Below, in pieces: positions 24,102-32,385 of a DNA stretch of 54,587 nucleotides. Every line of letters begins with the position of its first letter. Within the stretch, counting starts at the first letter, position 1. The position numbers were made by a program, and so were the translations under genes. The stretch is from the NCBI GenBank assembly GCA_934320645.1, contig CAKRFP010000017.1, positions 1 through 54,587 on the forward strand, given 5' to 3'. The notes beneath the pieces were generated by a model. The model was not told the origin of the DNA. It saw nothing but the letters and a program-made list of their open reading frames with translations, and ran no database searches. The stretch is from an uncultured Bariatricus sp. GTDB taxonomy: Bacteria > Bacillota > Clostridia > Lachnospirales > Lachnospiraceae.

Positions 24102-26048
24102 TTATTTTTCATCTCCGTCTGTATTTTTGCGCTCCCGTCTTTCCTGAAGTGCATTCACAATATAACGTGACAGACTGTTCGCCTCCGATTTGGCAATGGC
24201 TTTTTCTCTTGCTTTCTCAGCGCTGGCTGCTCTCTTTTCGGCTGCCTTGATCTGTTTTTCGGTCTCCTTCTTTACAGCGGCAATCTCTGCTGAAGCTTTC
24301 TGTTCAGCTGTCTGGACTTTTTCATCCGCTTTCTTCTCTGCTGCTGCAATCTTCTCTTCCGCGATCTTGCGAATCTCCTCGATGGTATCTTCCGCCTCTT
24401 TGCGCGCTGCTTCCTTTTCTGCTTCCGTCTGTTGGCGCACATCTGCAATTTCAGCTTCTGTCTGCTGACGGATATCTGCGATTGTATTTTCTGCCTGCTG
24501 ACGTGTCGCAGCAATTTCATCTTCTTTTGCCTTTTGAACAGCCGCTATCTGTTCTTCAGCCTCCTGTTTCGCAGCTGCCACCTCATTTTCCGCAGCCTTA
24601 CGAATGTCTGTCACTTCATCCGCAGCCTTTTTCTGTGCTGCAGCGATCTCATTTTCTACCTTCTGCTTCAAATCAGCAATTCTGTCATTAGTTTCCTTCT
24701 GGATCACACTCACCTGTTCTCTGGCTTCCTTCTGCGCAGTTTCAATCTCTATTCTTGCATTCAGAAGTGTCTGTTTTGCAGATTCTTCTACATTTTCTCT
24801 TGCCTTCGTTTCTTCTTTTATCCGGCTTTCCAGTGCAGTTTTTTCTTCCTCCATCTGGTTTTTAACCTGCTCCAGCCATTCAAGCTGCTGATTCAGAGAA
24901 TCCATCCGCTGCTCCAGATCAGAGAGGTTTTTTTCCAGTTCTTCCCTTCTGCCTGTCTCCTCACGCAGTTTTTCTTCCGCCTCCAGCTGTGCTTCTGTCA
25001 CTTCTTCTACAAAGACTCTGCGAACCTCCACATCCGGGATATCACGATTTTCTACGATTTCTTCTTTGATCTCTTTGACAAATTTCGGTTTTACAGGCTC
25101 ACGCTTTTCTGTCGCGATCTCTGTCATTTTACGCGGATCCGATACCAGAAGACTCTTAAATACAGTATAGTTCGTGATCATATTGATATACATCTGTAAC
25201 AGATATTCTTCATCGAACTGCATAGCTGAATCCTGCTCTTCGATGGTATAACCGACTTCGTCGTATCCTTCAATAAACTGCCAGAGTTTGTAACAGGTAC
25301 GGTAATCCGGATCCTTCATCATCAGGTTTGTTCTCTGGATCGGACTGTATACTTTCGCACAGCCATTCATGATGTCACAGAATGCACTGGCACGCAGCGT
25401 TCTGGACATTCTTCTCACACGGTCGATACGTTTGAACAGATCCAAGTTATCTGTATCGTTTTCCACCAGACTCTGACGGTTCTTGATCGTCATCTCTACT
25501 TTATAAGAAATCTCTTCATAAGCATCATCAACCTTACTTTCCATGCTCATGACATTACAGGTCTCGTCACCTGTTGACCAGAAGATGACGTCTGTTCTCT
25601 TATCTACGAATGCAAACAGGCGTTGGATCAGGTGATAGACAAAACGATTCTCATACAGATCATAGCTTTCTTCCGTAGTCACATTCAGGATGCGCGTCGG
25701 CATGATCTCCCCGGCATCGTTCTGCGTGATAAACTGTGTATTCTGACTCAAATGGCGTACACTGTCGGCTGTAATCTTCTTTGCCAGTGCAACAGGAACA
25801 ACCTCCTCTGATGTCGTGATGAACCTTCTTGGCTTGTCCACAATATTGAAAATGGCTTCTATCCCCTCTTCTACTTCTGTCAGCCAGCGTTCATCTACCA
25901 CTTTATGCAGAATACGGTTCTTCTGCTCCAGTGTATTATCTCCGGCCTGGATCATCTCGAACAGGTATTGAAAATACCGGTTCTCTTCCAGTGCCCCCTC
26001 TATACCTTCGGTATATTTTGCATATAAATCATTAATTGTATCCGCCAT
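24102..26048 (-). CDS. DUF2357-like protein with long C-terminal coiled coil
   Basis: A 648-residue cytoplasmic-looking protein (no signal, no membrane helix). Residues ~1-340 form a globular part with the segment EESYDLYENRFVYHLIQRL, which resembles DUF2357 of McrC-like partners of McrB ATPases. Residues ~345-615 are an Ala/Glu/Lys-rich heptad region with repeated units (for example EIAAVKKETEKQI, EIADVRQQTEAE), a long coiled coil. The C-terminus is ALQERRERKNTDGDEK. I see no PD-(D/E)xK nuclease motif, which usually follows DUF2357. It lies between the AAA+ gene and sipW-like gene 1. The DUF2357 assignment is from motif memory only; a scaffold partner of the ATPase is my inference. Confidence 0.6.
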   Translation of the reverse strand: MADTINDLYAKYTEGIEGALEENRYFQYLFEMIQAGDNTLEQKNRILHKVVDERWLTEVEEGIEAIFNIVDKPRRFITTSEEVVPVALAKKITADSVRHLSQNTQFITQNDAGEIMPTRILNVTTEESYDLYENRFVYHLIQRLFAFVDKRTDVIFWSTGDETCNVMSMESKVDDAYEEISYKVEMTIKNRQSLVENDTDNLDLFKRIDRVRRMSRTLRASAFCDIMNGCAKVYSPIQRTNLMMKDPDYRTCYKLWQFIEGYDEVGYTIEEQDSAMQFDEEYLLQMYINMITNYTVFKSLLVSDPRKMTEIATEKREPVKPKFVKEIKEEIVENRDIPDVEVRRVFVEEVTEAQLEAEEKLREETGRREELEKNLSDLEQRMDSLNQQLEWLEQVKNQMEEEKTALESRIKEETKARENVEESAKQTLLNARIEIETAQKEAREQVSVIQKETNDRIADLKQKVENEIAAAQKKAADEVTDIRKAAENEVAAAKQEAEEQIAAVQKAKEDEIAATRQQAENTIADIRQQTEAEIADVRQQTEAEKEAARKEAEDTIEEIRKIAEEKIAAAEKKADEKVQTAEQKASAEIAAVKKETEKQIKAAEKRAASAEKAREKAIAKSEANSLSRYIVNALQERRERKNTDGDEK

Positions 26049-26108
26049 TCTCTCGACTCCTTATACTTAGAAAAACTGTCTGTGACTTCCTGTCCTTTTG
26101 GTAGCACA

Positions 26109-26135
26109 AAGTGGTAATCTTTATGATTACCACTT
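26109..26135. repeat. Intercistronic hairpin between the AAA+ and DUF2357-like genes
   Basis: A perfect 11-bp stem (AAGTGGTAATC with its complement) and 5-nt loop stand in the 105-bp gap. The T-run is weak on either strand, so it may be a processing or stability element rather than a full terminator. Confidence 0.45.
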
Positions 26136-26153
26136 CTTCTCCTGCTGATCTGC

Positions 26154-27782
26154 TTAATATAAATTTTGAATACGTCTCAGATAAGACTTGCTGTCCTGCA
26201 TTTCCTCGCTGCCAAATGTTTTTTCGATATAATTGATCAGCCCGGTGATCTCATCTCTTACAAAACTTACGTTCATACTTTCGAATTTCTTTAATACCTT
26301 ACGGGCAATAATGTAATCCATTCCGCCAAGTTCTGTTCCGCCACATGCTACATATACCGGAACAAAATCGTACATCTGTTTCATAATACGGTTACCAAAT
26401 GAAAGCTTGAATCTTGTGATCAGGTAGCTGTCAAGCTTCTGCATCTTCTCCATCGCTTCATCGCTGATCGGATAATCCACTTTTGCTTTCTGGAACAGAT
26501 ACTGCAGATGCGCCGTTGTAATATCGCACGGTGGCTGCAGATCGCATTCGAACTCGTCCGCTCTTTCATTTAACTCGATCGGCATCGCACGGTCATATAC
26601 CTTATCTGTAATGGTAAATGTAGAATCATCATTGTTCGCAGTTCCTACAAACCAGGTATTGTCTGATACCTGTATCTTTCCGTCCTGCAGCTTGACCGGG
26701 TCACCCTCCCACGCAGTCGGCACCAGATCAAGTACCCATTCTTCTTTACTTGGCATTTCCAGTACAGACAACATCTCTGCAAAATAATACTCGATACGTG
26801 CAAGGTTCATCTCATCCAGCACGATCAGCGTAGGATCCTGTCTGTAAGTCGCCTCATACAATGCTCTTAAAAATTCGGTCTCGTTAAAACGCTTTGAAAA
26901 TTCATTAAAATATCCCAGTACTTCCGTACGGTCACGATAAGACGGCTGTACGGATACGATCGTTGCAGGATTCTCCATGTAACGGCTGAATGAATACGGA
27001 AGACTCGTCTTACCTGTACCTGAGATACCTTCCAGGATCAAAAGCTTACTTGCTGCCATACCTGCCACAAATCTACGGACGATCTCAGGGGTATAATAAA
27101 GTCCCATCTGGCTCGCCGCAAACAGACGGTAACCTTCTGTGAAATCCTCCAGCGAAATCTCGTTATTATATACCGGATATTCGAAATCTCTGTATTTTTT
27201 ATCCACAAGTGACAGCTTCGGGAAACGATGCGGAACATCCAGTTCCTCTTTCCCTTCGATCAATGCCCGTACAAGCGGTGCCTTATTCGGATCCTTGTTT
27301 TCTGCTACAGCATTTCCGGAAGGGACTCCATTTCCGGTTACATTTTCCAGTGTTGGAATAGTATCTTCAGTCAACGCCGAAGCCCCCATATATGGGATAC
27401 GTTCCACGCCGCCCATCGCATTTACTTTCAGTGCGAGAATATTGTTCTTTTCTTCCATCAAATCCAGCACCTGCTTATTCAGACGTCCGATCTCACGATA
27501 AAGTGTCGCATTATCCGCATTATCTGCCTTCAACTGGTGATGAAGCACCGCCCGGCGGATCAGAAGGATAATGATCACAACCGGGATTGCAAGCAGCAAA
27601 AGCATCAAAAGGATGGAAAGAATCTTCGCCGGGATATTCAAAGTCGGAAAGTAGGTCTTAAATATCAGAAAATATTCTGCCCAGCCTGTGATAAACAATT
27701 TAATAAATGCCGCAATCCATGTCACAAGATTATACACAACCTGCGACAGGATCTCATATGTAAATTTCAAAAATTCACTCAC
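26154..27782 (-). CDS. Membrane-anchored McrB-like AAA+ ATPase
   Basis: A 542-residue protein. Residues ~12-77 hold two hydrophobic segments, then a short coiled coil (~88-120), a Ser/Thr/Asn-rich linker and, from ~215, an AAA+ domain of the McrB/AAA_5 kind. Walker A is EGISGTGKTS (251-260); Walker B with the McrB signature is LIVLDEMNLARIEYYF (319-334); sensor 1 is VGTANNDDS (379-387); and DRAMPIEL (397-404) is the arginine-finger region. McrB proteins normally translocate DNA with McrC; here the ATPase is membrane-bound and sits among SipW and secreted-protein genes. The start is GTG at 27782 with GGAGG 10 nt upstream and only 5 nt after the sipW-like gene 2 stop, so it is translationally linked. 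Confidence 0.8.
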   Translation of the reverse strand: MSEFLKFTYEILSQVVYNLVTWIAAFIKLFITGWAEYFLIFKTYFPTLNIPAKILSILLMLLLLAIPVVIIILLIRRAVLHHQLKADNADNATLYREIGRLNKQVLDLMEEKNNILALKVNAMGGVERIPYMGASALTEDTIPTLENVTGNGVPSGNAVAENKDPNKAPLVRALIEGKEELDVPHRFPKLSLVDKKYRDFEYPVYNNEISLEDFTEGYRLFAASQMGLYYTPEIVRRFVAGMAASKLLILEGISGTGKTSLPYSFSRYMENPATIVSVQPSYRDRTEVLGYFNEFSKRFNETEFLRALYEATYRQDPTLIVLDEMNLARIEYYFAEMLSVLEMPSKEEWVLDLVPTAWEGDPVKLQDGKIQVSDNTWFVGTANNDDSTFTITDKVYDRAMPIELNERADEFECDLQPPCDITTAHLQYLFQKAKVDYPISDEAMEKMQKLDSYLITRFKLSFGNRIMKQMYDFVPVYVACGGTELGGMDYIIARKVLKKFESMNVSFVRDEITGLINYIEKTFGSEEMQDSKSYLRRIQNLY

Positions 27783-27787
27783 GGTTC

Positions 27788-28540
27788 CTAATCCTCCCCG
27801 TTTTCTTCATCCTTCTTTGCTTTTTTCAGTTCTTCCTCTGCCTGTGCCTTAATGGCTTCTGCTTCTTCTTTCAGTCTCTTTGCTTCTTCCAGAGCAGCCT
27901 GTGCCTCGCTCTTTGCCTTTGCAGCTTCATCTGCATCTGCCTGCTGCATCTGCACACTTGCGATCTCTTTTGCATTCTCGACTGCAATTGCCTTCTTCAG
28001 TCGGATACTGATCATGATCAGGTTATATACCTGATAAATAAAGAACAAAAGCATCGGGAAGACAATTACGATCAGGAAACCTATGCTGCTGGAAAGGAAA
28101 TCCATCACCTTTCCGAGATCTGAAATATGTCCCACATACTTTCCTACAATATCTCCGTCAGAGATCACATGCTGGTCTGCGATACCGTTATTATTATCAC
28201 CGACCGTCGTATAGCTTCTGACACCGTTGGTCTCTTCAATCTTCAGGATACGGTGCGTATTAAGTGCATACTGATTGTCAATGATCGTATGGAATGTAAT
28301 GATATCTCCTTCTTTTAACTTCAATGTATCACACTTCTTGATAAAAATCAGATCCCCCGACTGGAAAGTCGGTTTCATGGAATCCGTCTCCACCGTCATC
28401 GGTGTATAGCCAAGAATACTTGCTACACTCTGATCATCCTTTGTTGCCATTGTTGTGAATGCATAAAGTGCTGCCAGCAAAATAATCGCCCACAGGATTA
28501 CGCTGATCACAATTGTGCCTGCTCGTTTTAACGCTTTCAT
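27788..28540 (-). CDS. SipW-like signal peptidase I, copy 2, with coiled-coil tail
   Basis: A 250-residue ER-type signal peptidase with an N-terminal helix (about 8-30), Ser54 in ETDSMKPTF, His96 in LNTHRILKI, a GDNNN box, and a C-terminal helix (about 150-178). After it comes a ~70-residue Ala/Glu/Lys coiled-coil tail (for example AALEEAKRLKEEAEAIKA) that should face the cytoplasm. SipW of Bacillus lacks such a tail. It follows the four minor-subunit genes and precedes the AAA+ gene. The two peptidases of the locus share little outside the active-site motifs. Confidence 0.85.
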   Translation of the reverse strand: MKALKRAGTIVISVILWAIILLAALYAFTTMATKDDQSVASILGYTPMTVETDSMKPTFQSGDLIFIKKCDTLKLKEGDIITFHTIIDNQYALNTHRILKIEETNGVRSYTTVGDNNNGIADQHVISDGDIVGKYVGHISDLGKVMDFLSSSIGFLIVIVFPMLLFFIYQVYNLIMISIRLKKAIAVENAKEIASVQMQQADADEAAKAKSEAQAALEEAKRLKEEAEAIKAQAEEELKKAKKDEENGED

Positions 28541-28558
28541 AATGTTTCTCCCTTGTAT

Positions 28559-29341
28559 TTATTTTTGCTCTGTTGTCTCTCCTGTAAAGCGCATCCGGAT
28601 TGCGTAATCCGCCGCTTTCAGACTGTCTGTACATGCCGGATCCGTTCCTTCCATCCAGATATGGACCAGAACCGGTTTGTCCGTCTCTTTTTTCAGAGAA
28701 AACATCGCATTATTACTGTTGATCCTTGAACTTCCGCCTGACGGAAGACCAAAAGTAGTACTCGTTCCACTTATCGAAAATGTATCTCCCATCCCCTGGT
28801 CATAAATCCACGTCTGACCATCTGCCGTAAATGAAATCCGCATGGAATCCGGAAGTTCTGAATTAGACGAACTGATCTTCGTCCCATCCTCTTTGCCGCT
28901 GTCTGAATCTGCACTGTTCAGATGAACTATCATATCCTTCTCGGACATAAAGTGCAAAGTAAAGGTCAGATATGCACCTTTTGTGTCTGGAACAGCTGTA
29001 CCATTCTCATAGGTAAATATATTCTGATCGGATGTCGTAACCGGCTCCAGAGGAGTCGCAGACATATCAAATCCAAGCTCGCTGCGTATTCGCTCCGCGA
29101 TCTGTTCAAAAGACAGCTTTTTTACATAATCCTCAAAATTCGCATGGGCATCCAGATCCATTCTCAGATCTGCCGCAGTCTCAATATCCAGGCTCATCGA
29201 TTTCACTCTCGTCTTATCTGCAATGGAGAACCATGCAACGGTTGCAGCTGTAATTGCCACAAGTGCCAGAAGAACCAATAAAACAGATGTCAATAACCGA
29301 CTTCTAATCACACGGTTCTCTTCTTTTCTGCCTTTACTCAT
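28559..29341 (-). CDS. SipW-dependent-type secreted subunit (minor subunit 4)
   Basis: A 260-residue protein with an N-terminal positive stretch and the hydrophobic segment LLALVAITAATVAWFS (about 21-39), a SipW-type signal with the AWF ending. The secreted part has LEPVTTSDQNIF (about 95) and the C-terminal motif IWMEGTDPAC, then IRMRFTG. These two motifs recur in its three upstream neighbours. It overlaps the neighbouring upstream gene by one base (TGATG), so the two are coupled. Function is inferred as a minor structural subunit; no enzyme motif is seen. Confidence 0.75.
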   Translation of the reverse strand: MSKGRKEENRVIRSRLLTSVLLVLLALVAITAATVAWFSIADKTRVKSMSLDIETAADLRMDLDAHANFEDYVKKLSFEQIAERIRSELGFDMSATPLEPVTTSDQNIFTYENGTAVPDTKGAYLTFTLHFMSEKDMIVHLNSADSDSGKEDGTKISSSNSELPDSMRISFTADGQTWIYDQGMGDTFSISGTSTTFGLPSGGSSRINSNNAMFSLKKETDKPVLVHIWMEGTDPACTDSLKAADYAIRMRFTGETTEQK

Positions 29342-30204
29342 CAGTTATTCCCCTCCTGGTCAAGTACTCCATAGAATGCGAGATGAAGATCCGCCTCATT
29401 CTGCTGCACACTTTCTGAGCAGTCCGGATCACATCCCTCCAGATAAAAATATACATCCACAGAATAGATTCTTCCAAGTTCCATGCTGAGCAGCGACTTT
29501 GCCGGCAGATTCATCTGATTCTCTGTGAAACTGACCGTATAATCGCTGACCGGAGCAGAAGGATCTGCTGCCGCATAAACACCATCCCCATTATACCCCA
29601 GAACCTGGTTCTTGCCTAGTGTTTTCCCATTTACTTCCGTATTGTATACCTGTGCATTTTCCGGATTCTCTGTCTCACTCAGTCTCAGAATAACCGGAGA
29701 AGATGTATTTTCTCCAAAGACAAGTCCAAGGCGGGAGGCATTCAGCAGATATCCACTTGCCGCTTCTCCCAGAAGCCCGTCACTCTGGTCCAGATACAGA
29801 GCCAGTCTGGTTGCCGATGACCAGCCCTCTCCCTGTGCTCTCAAATACACTCTTCCGTGATAATAGTTTGCCTCATTCTCAACCAGTTTAAATGCAGATG
29901 CCTTTCCATTCCCGGTAAACGGAGCGTATATAAAATTTTGCAAATCCACGGTCGATACCGGCATCAGGGTCTCTGCATCCGTCTGATTCACCTGCGTGAT
30001 CGGTACCGTTTCTTCGCTTCGAAAATCACTGCCGCCCGTTCTGCTGATCTGCAGTTCCAAAGTCTCATCTCCGGTCCTTGCGGTTGCTGTATTCGTCTGA
30101 ACCGCCCGGTTCGAAGTAAACCACGCAAGTGTTGCAAGTGTCAATGCCAACACTGCAAACAACGTTGTGATTCCAAGGAACCACGTTCGGAAACTTCTTT
30201 TCAT
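29341..30204 (-). CDS. SipW-dependent-type secreted subunit (minor subunit 3)
   Basis: A 287-residue protein with the signal segment ITTLFAVLALTLATLAWFTS (about 12-31). The exported part holds LMPVSTVDLQNF (about 80) and ends with YLEGCDPDCSES, then LHLAFYG. The cysteine pair in EGCDPDC could form a disulfide or bind a ligand outside the cell. It lies between two genes of the same design with tight spacing (47 bp upstream, 1-bp overlap downstream). Confidence 0.75.
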   Translation of the reverse strand: MKRSFRTWFLGITTLFAVLALTLATLAWFTSNRAVQTNTATARTGDETLELQISRTGGSDFRSEETVPITQVNQTDAETLMPVSTVDLQNFIYAPFTGNGKASAFKLVENEANYYHGRVYLRAQGEGWSSATRLALYLDQSDGLLGEAASGYLLNASRLGLVFGENTSSPVILRLSETENPENAQVYNTEVNGKTLGKNQVLGYNGDGVYAAADPSAPVSDYTVSFTENQMNLPAKSLLSMELGRIYSVDVYFYLEGCDPDCSESVQQNEADLHLAFYGVLDQEGNN

Positions 30205-30251
30205 CCCATGTCACCCTCTTCTCTCTTCTTCCCTCTGCCTGTAAGCTTCTA

Positions 30252-31154
30252 TCAGTTTCCTGCATTTGTCTGGTCTGCATCCACCCCTGCAAATGCCAGC
30301 TGAATATCAGAGCTTCTACTCTGTACCTCATTCACACACTGTTTATCACAGCCTTCCAAATAGAGCCAATACTCTACCGATGCCACTTCATCTTTCTCCA
30401 GTTTGACTAATCTGGTCGTCCCTGCTGTATAATTATCGTCTCCACTTCCTGCATTTGCCATATAATCAGCAAGTCCGGTGGCCGGGTCTGCTACATACTC
30501 TGCCTGACCACTGCTATTTATCGAAGATACGACTGTAGAAGTGCCCGGAACCGTCTGTGCCGACTGTGCACTTCCTGTCGCTCCAAGTTCATCCAGCTTG
30601 AAAATATAGGTCTTCGTTCCCTCTTTTGCTGTAATCTTCATACCAAACCGCATCGCGGCAAGCGCCTGTACATCAGTCCCAAGTTTCAACTGTTCTTTGT
30701 TAAAATACACATCACATGCAGCATTCTGACACTGCAAATATACGGTTCCGTGCAAGGTCTGTGTATCTACATTCGCATTAGCATTGCTGTATAATACTGC
30801 AATTCCATCTTTATTCTGCGTAGTCACCTTATAAAAATTTGTCAGATCTGCTGTGGATACCGGCTTCAACGCGTCCGGACTGCCCACATATACCAGATCG
30901 CAGGTTTTATCAAAAGGTCCCGCTGCACTGGTTCCGATCAGAAGCGAAGTGGATCCCTCACTGATCGTTCCCCCCATCGGTGTTACATACGTAGATGCCC
31001 TGCCCGCCAGAGAAAACCATGCATAGGTTGTACCAACTGCCACAAGAATCAGTACCAGCAGCCCTGCGATCGCAGTCTGAAAGGAATGCCTTAGTTGTCT
31101 GACACTCTGCTTATCATCCTGACTTTTCTTCTCATTCTGCTCTTTTTTCTCCAC
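30252..31154 (-). CDS. SipW-dependent-type secreted subunit (minor subunit 2)
   Basis: A 300-residue protein with a charged N-terminus and the signal segment AIAGLLVLILVAVGTTYAWF (about 28-47). The PVST motif is LKPVSTADLTNFYKV; the C-terminal motif is YLEGCDKQCVNE followed by IQLAFAG. It contains one extra pair of cysteines (CQNAAC) in the middle. It is second in the eight-gene operon starting at 32.2 kb. Confidence 0.75.
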   Translation of the reverse strand: MEKKEQNEKKSQDDKQSVRQLRHSFQTAIAGLLVLILVAVGTTYAWFSLAGRASTYVTPMGGTISEGSTSLLIGTSAAGPFDKTCDLVYVGSPDALKPVSTADLTNFYKVTTQNKDGIAVLYSNANANVDTQTLHGTVYLQCQNAACDVYFNKEQLKLGTDVQALAAMRFGMKITAKEGTKTYIFKLDELGATGSAQSAQTVPGTSTVVSSINSSGQAEYVADPATGLADYMANAGSGDDNYTAGTTRLVKLEKDEVASVEYWLYLEGCDKQCVNEVQSRSSDIQLAFAGVDADQTNAGN

Positions 31155-31225
31155 GTATTTCCACCTGCCTTTTCCTTGTGCGTTCCTGTCTTTTCCATTC
31201 CTTTATCATCTGTTTTCATTCTTCG

Positions 31226-32197
31226 CTACCGGACAACTCCTGCAAATGATAATGCCAGATTCTGCAATGTCGTTCCTGCCAGATTCCCTGTACAGTCCTC
31301 ATCACAGCCTTCCAGCCAGATATATACTTCTACTTCTACCGATTCTCCCGGCTTTCCGTTTCCATCTCCGGATACCGTACACAGTCTCAGGGATTGATTC
31401 GGATTGGTTGTGACCTCGCCGGTTGCTTTGTCATAATGACAATATGCATCCGATGTATATAATTTAGGGCGAACTGTTGACCCGTCCTTCTTGGAACTGT
31501 CAAGTACATATCCCTCTTCGCCGTCATCTGTATTGTATTGCGCCTGCGGATTCTTCTTATCGCTGATCTCAAAAATATACTCTGCTTCTGAAGCTTTATC
31601 TTTTCCCGGCTGATGTACCACAAATCCAACACGGATTGCAGAAGAAATCGGATTATTCTCATCACTGTCCTCAAATCCAATATCTGACAGATATACATCT
31701 GTCATCCCACCGGTTGTCCGAAGAAAAAACTTTGTCTGATAATAATCACTGGTCTGTCCACCTGTAAATGTATCCGTAACGAACGGTGCCTGACCTTCTT
31801 TGCCTTCTTTAAATAATGTAACCTTCTGGAAACCTCCGCTGATCCGGTCCGTCGACACCGGTGTCAGCTGCCCCGGAAACTTTGCAAGTACTGTCGCCGA
31901 ACTGTAATCTCCATCATACGAATTGCTGATCTGCAAGTTCACTCCTGTACCGGCAGCCATCTTCACATTGGTTGTATGCCGGTTGGTGTTGTAGACATAC
32001 CAGGCGTAAGTCGCCGCAAGTGCTGCAAGCATCATAACCAGAACCGCTATCATCGAAGAGGTCAGTCTGTTTCTTAATTGCTTTGCGCCGTGATCGGAAT
32101 GCAGATTGGATGTGCCTGCGTTTGTATAATCTGTTGTATTGCATACATCTGAATCTTTTCTGTCCATATGTTCTTTGTTTGGAATGATATGTGGCAC
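31226..32197 (-). CDS. SipW-dependent-type secreted subunit (minor subunit 1)
   Basis: A 323-residue protein that opens the eight-gene operon. It has an unusually long, polar N-terminal part (~45 residues) before the hydrophobic VLVMMLAALAATYAWYV signal segment. The motif LTPVSTDRISGGF and the C-terminal IWLEGCDEDCTGN, then LALSFAG, match the three downstream genes. The start codon is GTG at 32197, with GGGAGG 11 nt upstream; an internal ATG ten codons on is the alternative. Confidence 0.75.
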   Translation of the reverse strand: MPHIIPNKEHMDRKDSDVCNTTDYTNAGTSNLHSDHGAKQLRNRLTSSMIAVLVMMLAALAATYAWYVYNTNRHTTNVKMAAGTGVNLQISNSYDGDYSSATVLAKFPGQLTPVSTDRISGGFQKVTLFKEGKEGQAPFVTDTFTGGQTSDYYQTKFFLRTTGGMTDVYLSDIGFEDSDENNPISSAIRVGFVVHQPGKDKASEAEYIFEISDKKNPQAQYNTDDGEEGYVLDSSKKDGSTVRPKLYTSDAYCHYDKATGEVTTNPNQSLRLCTVSGDGNGKPGESVEVEVYIWLEGCDEDCTGNLAGTTLQNLALSFAGVVR

Positions 32198-32278
32198 TTG
32201 CGTCTCGCCTCCCTTCGATGGTTGTGGATTGATAAAAATTCCAGTCTTTTATTAAAAAATGCAAAAAATTTCTTTTAT

Positions 32279-32308
32279 ATATTAGCATAGAAGATAGCGG
32301 GGTTTCAA
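32279..32308 (-). promoter_or_regulatory. Promoter of the minor-subunit/ATPase/SipW operon
   Basis: TTGAAA (32303-32308), 18-nt spacer, extended -10 TGCTAATAT (TAATAT at 32279-32284) on the minus strand. The block TATGCTAATATA and the AT-rich leader that follows (AAAAGAAATTT..GCA) recur at the promoter at 46.7 kb. Confidence 0.75.
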
Positions 32309-32310
32309 TA

Positions 32311-32345
32311 AAAAGGACGGAGAAAAATGAATTTTCTCCGTCCCT
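32311..32345 (-). terminator. Terminator of the giant-protein operon
   Basis: A strong stem (GGGACGGAGAAAA paired with its complement, ~14 bp) is followed by TTTTT on the minus strand, 40 bp after the giant gene's stop. It insulates that operon from the promoter just downstream. Confidence 0.9.
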
Positions 32346-32385
32346 TGTGGGCTTTTCAAAATGCCAAAAACACCTATTCTGATGG

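Noticed and set aside
24432..25199. Long plus-strand reading frame (255 codons) opposite the DUF2357-like gene
   Set aside because: It is the antisense of the coiled-coil repeats, giving an unlikely Phe/Leu/Ser/Cys-rich protein, and has no ribosome site.
24102..27782. A classical McrBC-type restriction system
   Set aside because: No nuclease motif, ATPase membrane-anchored, and both genes lie inside a SipW/secreted-protein operon. The likeness is kept as an evolutionary idea only.
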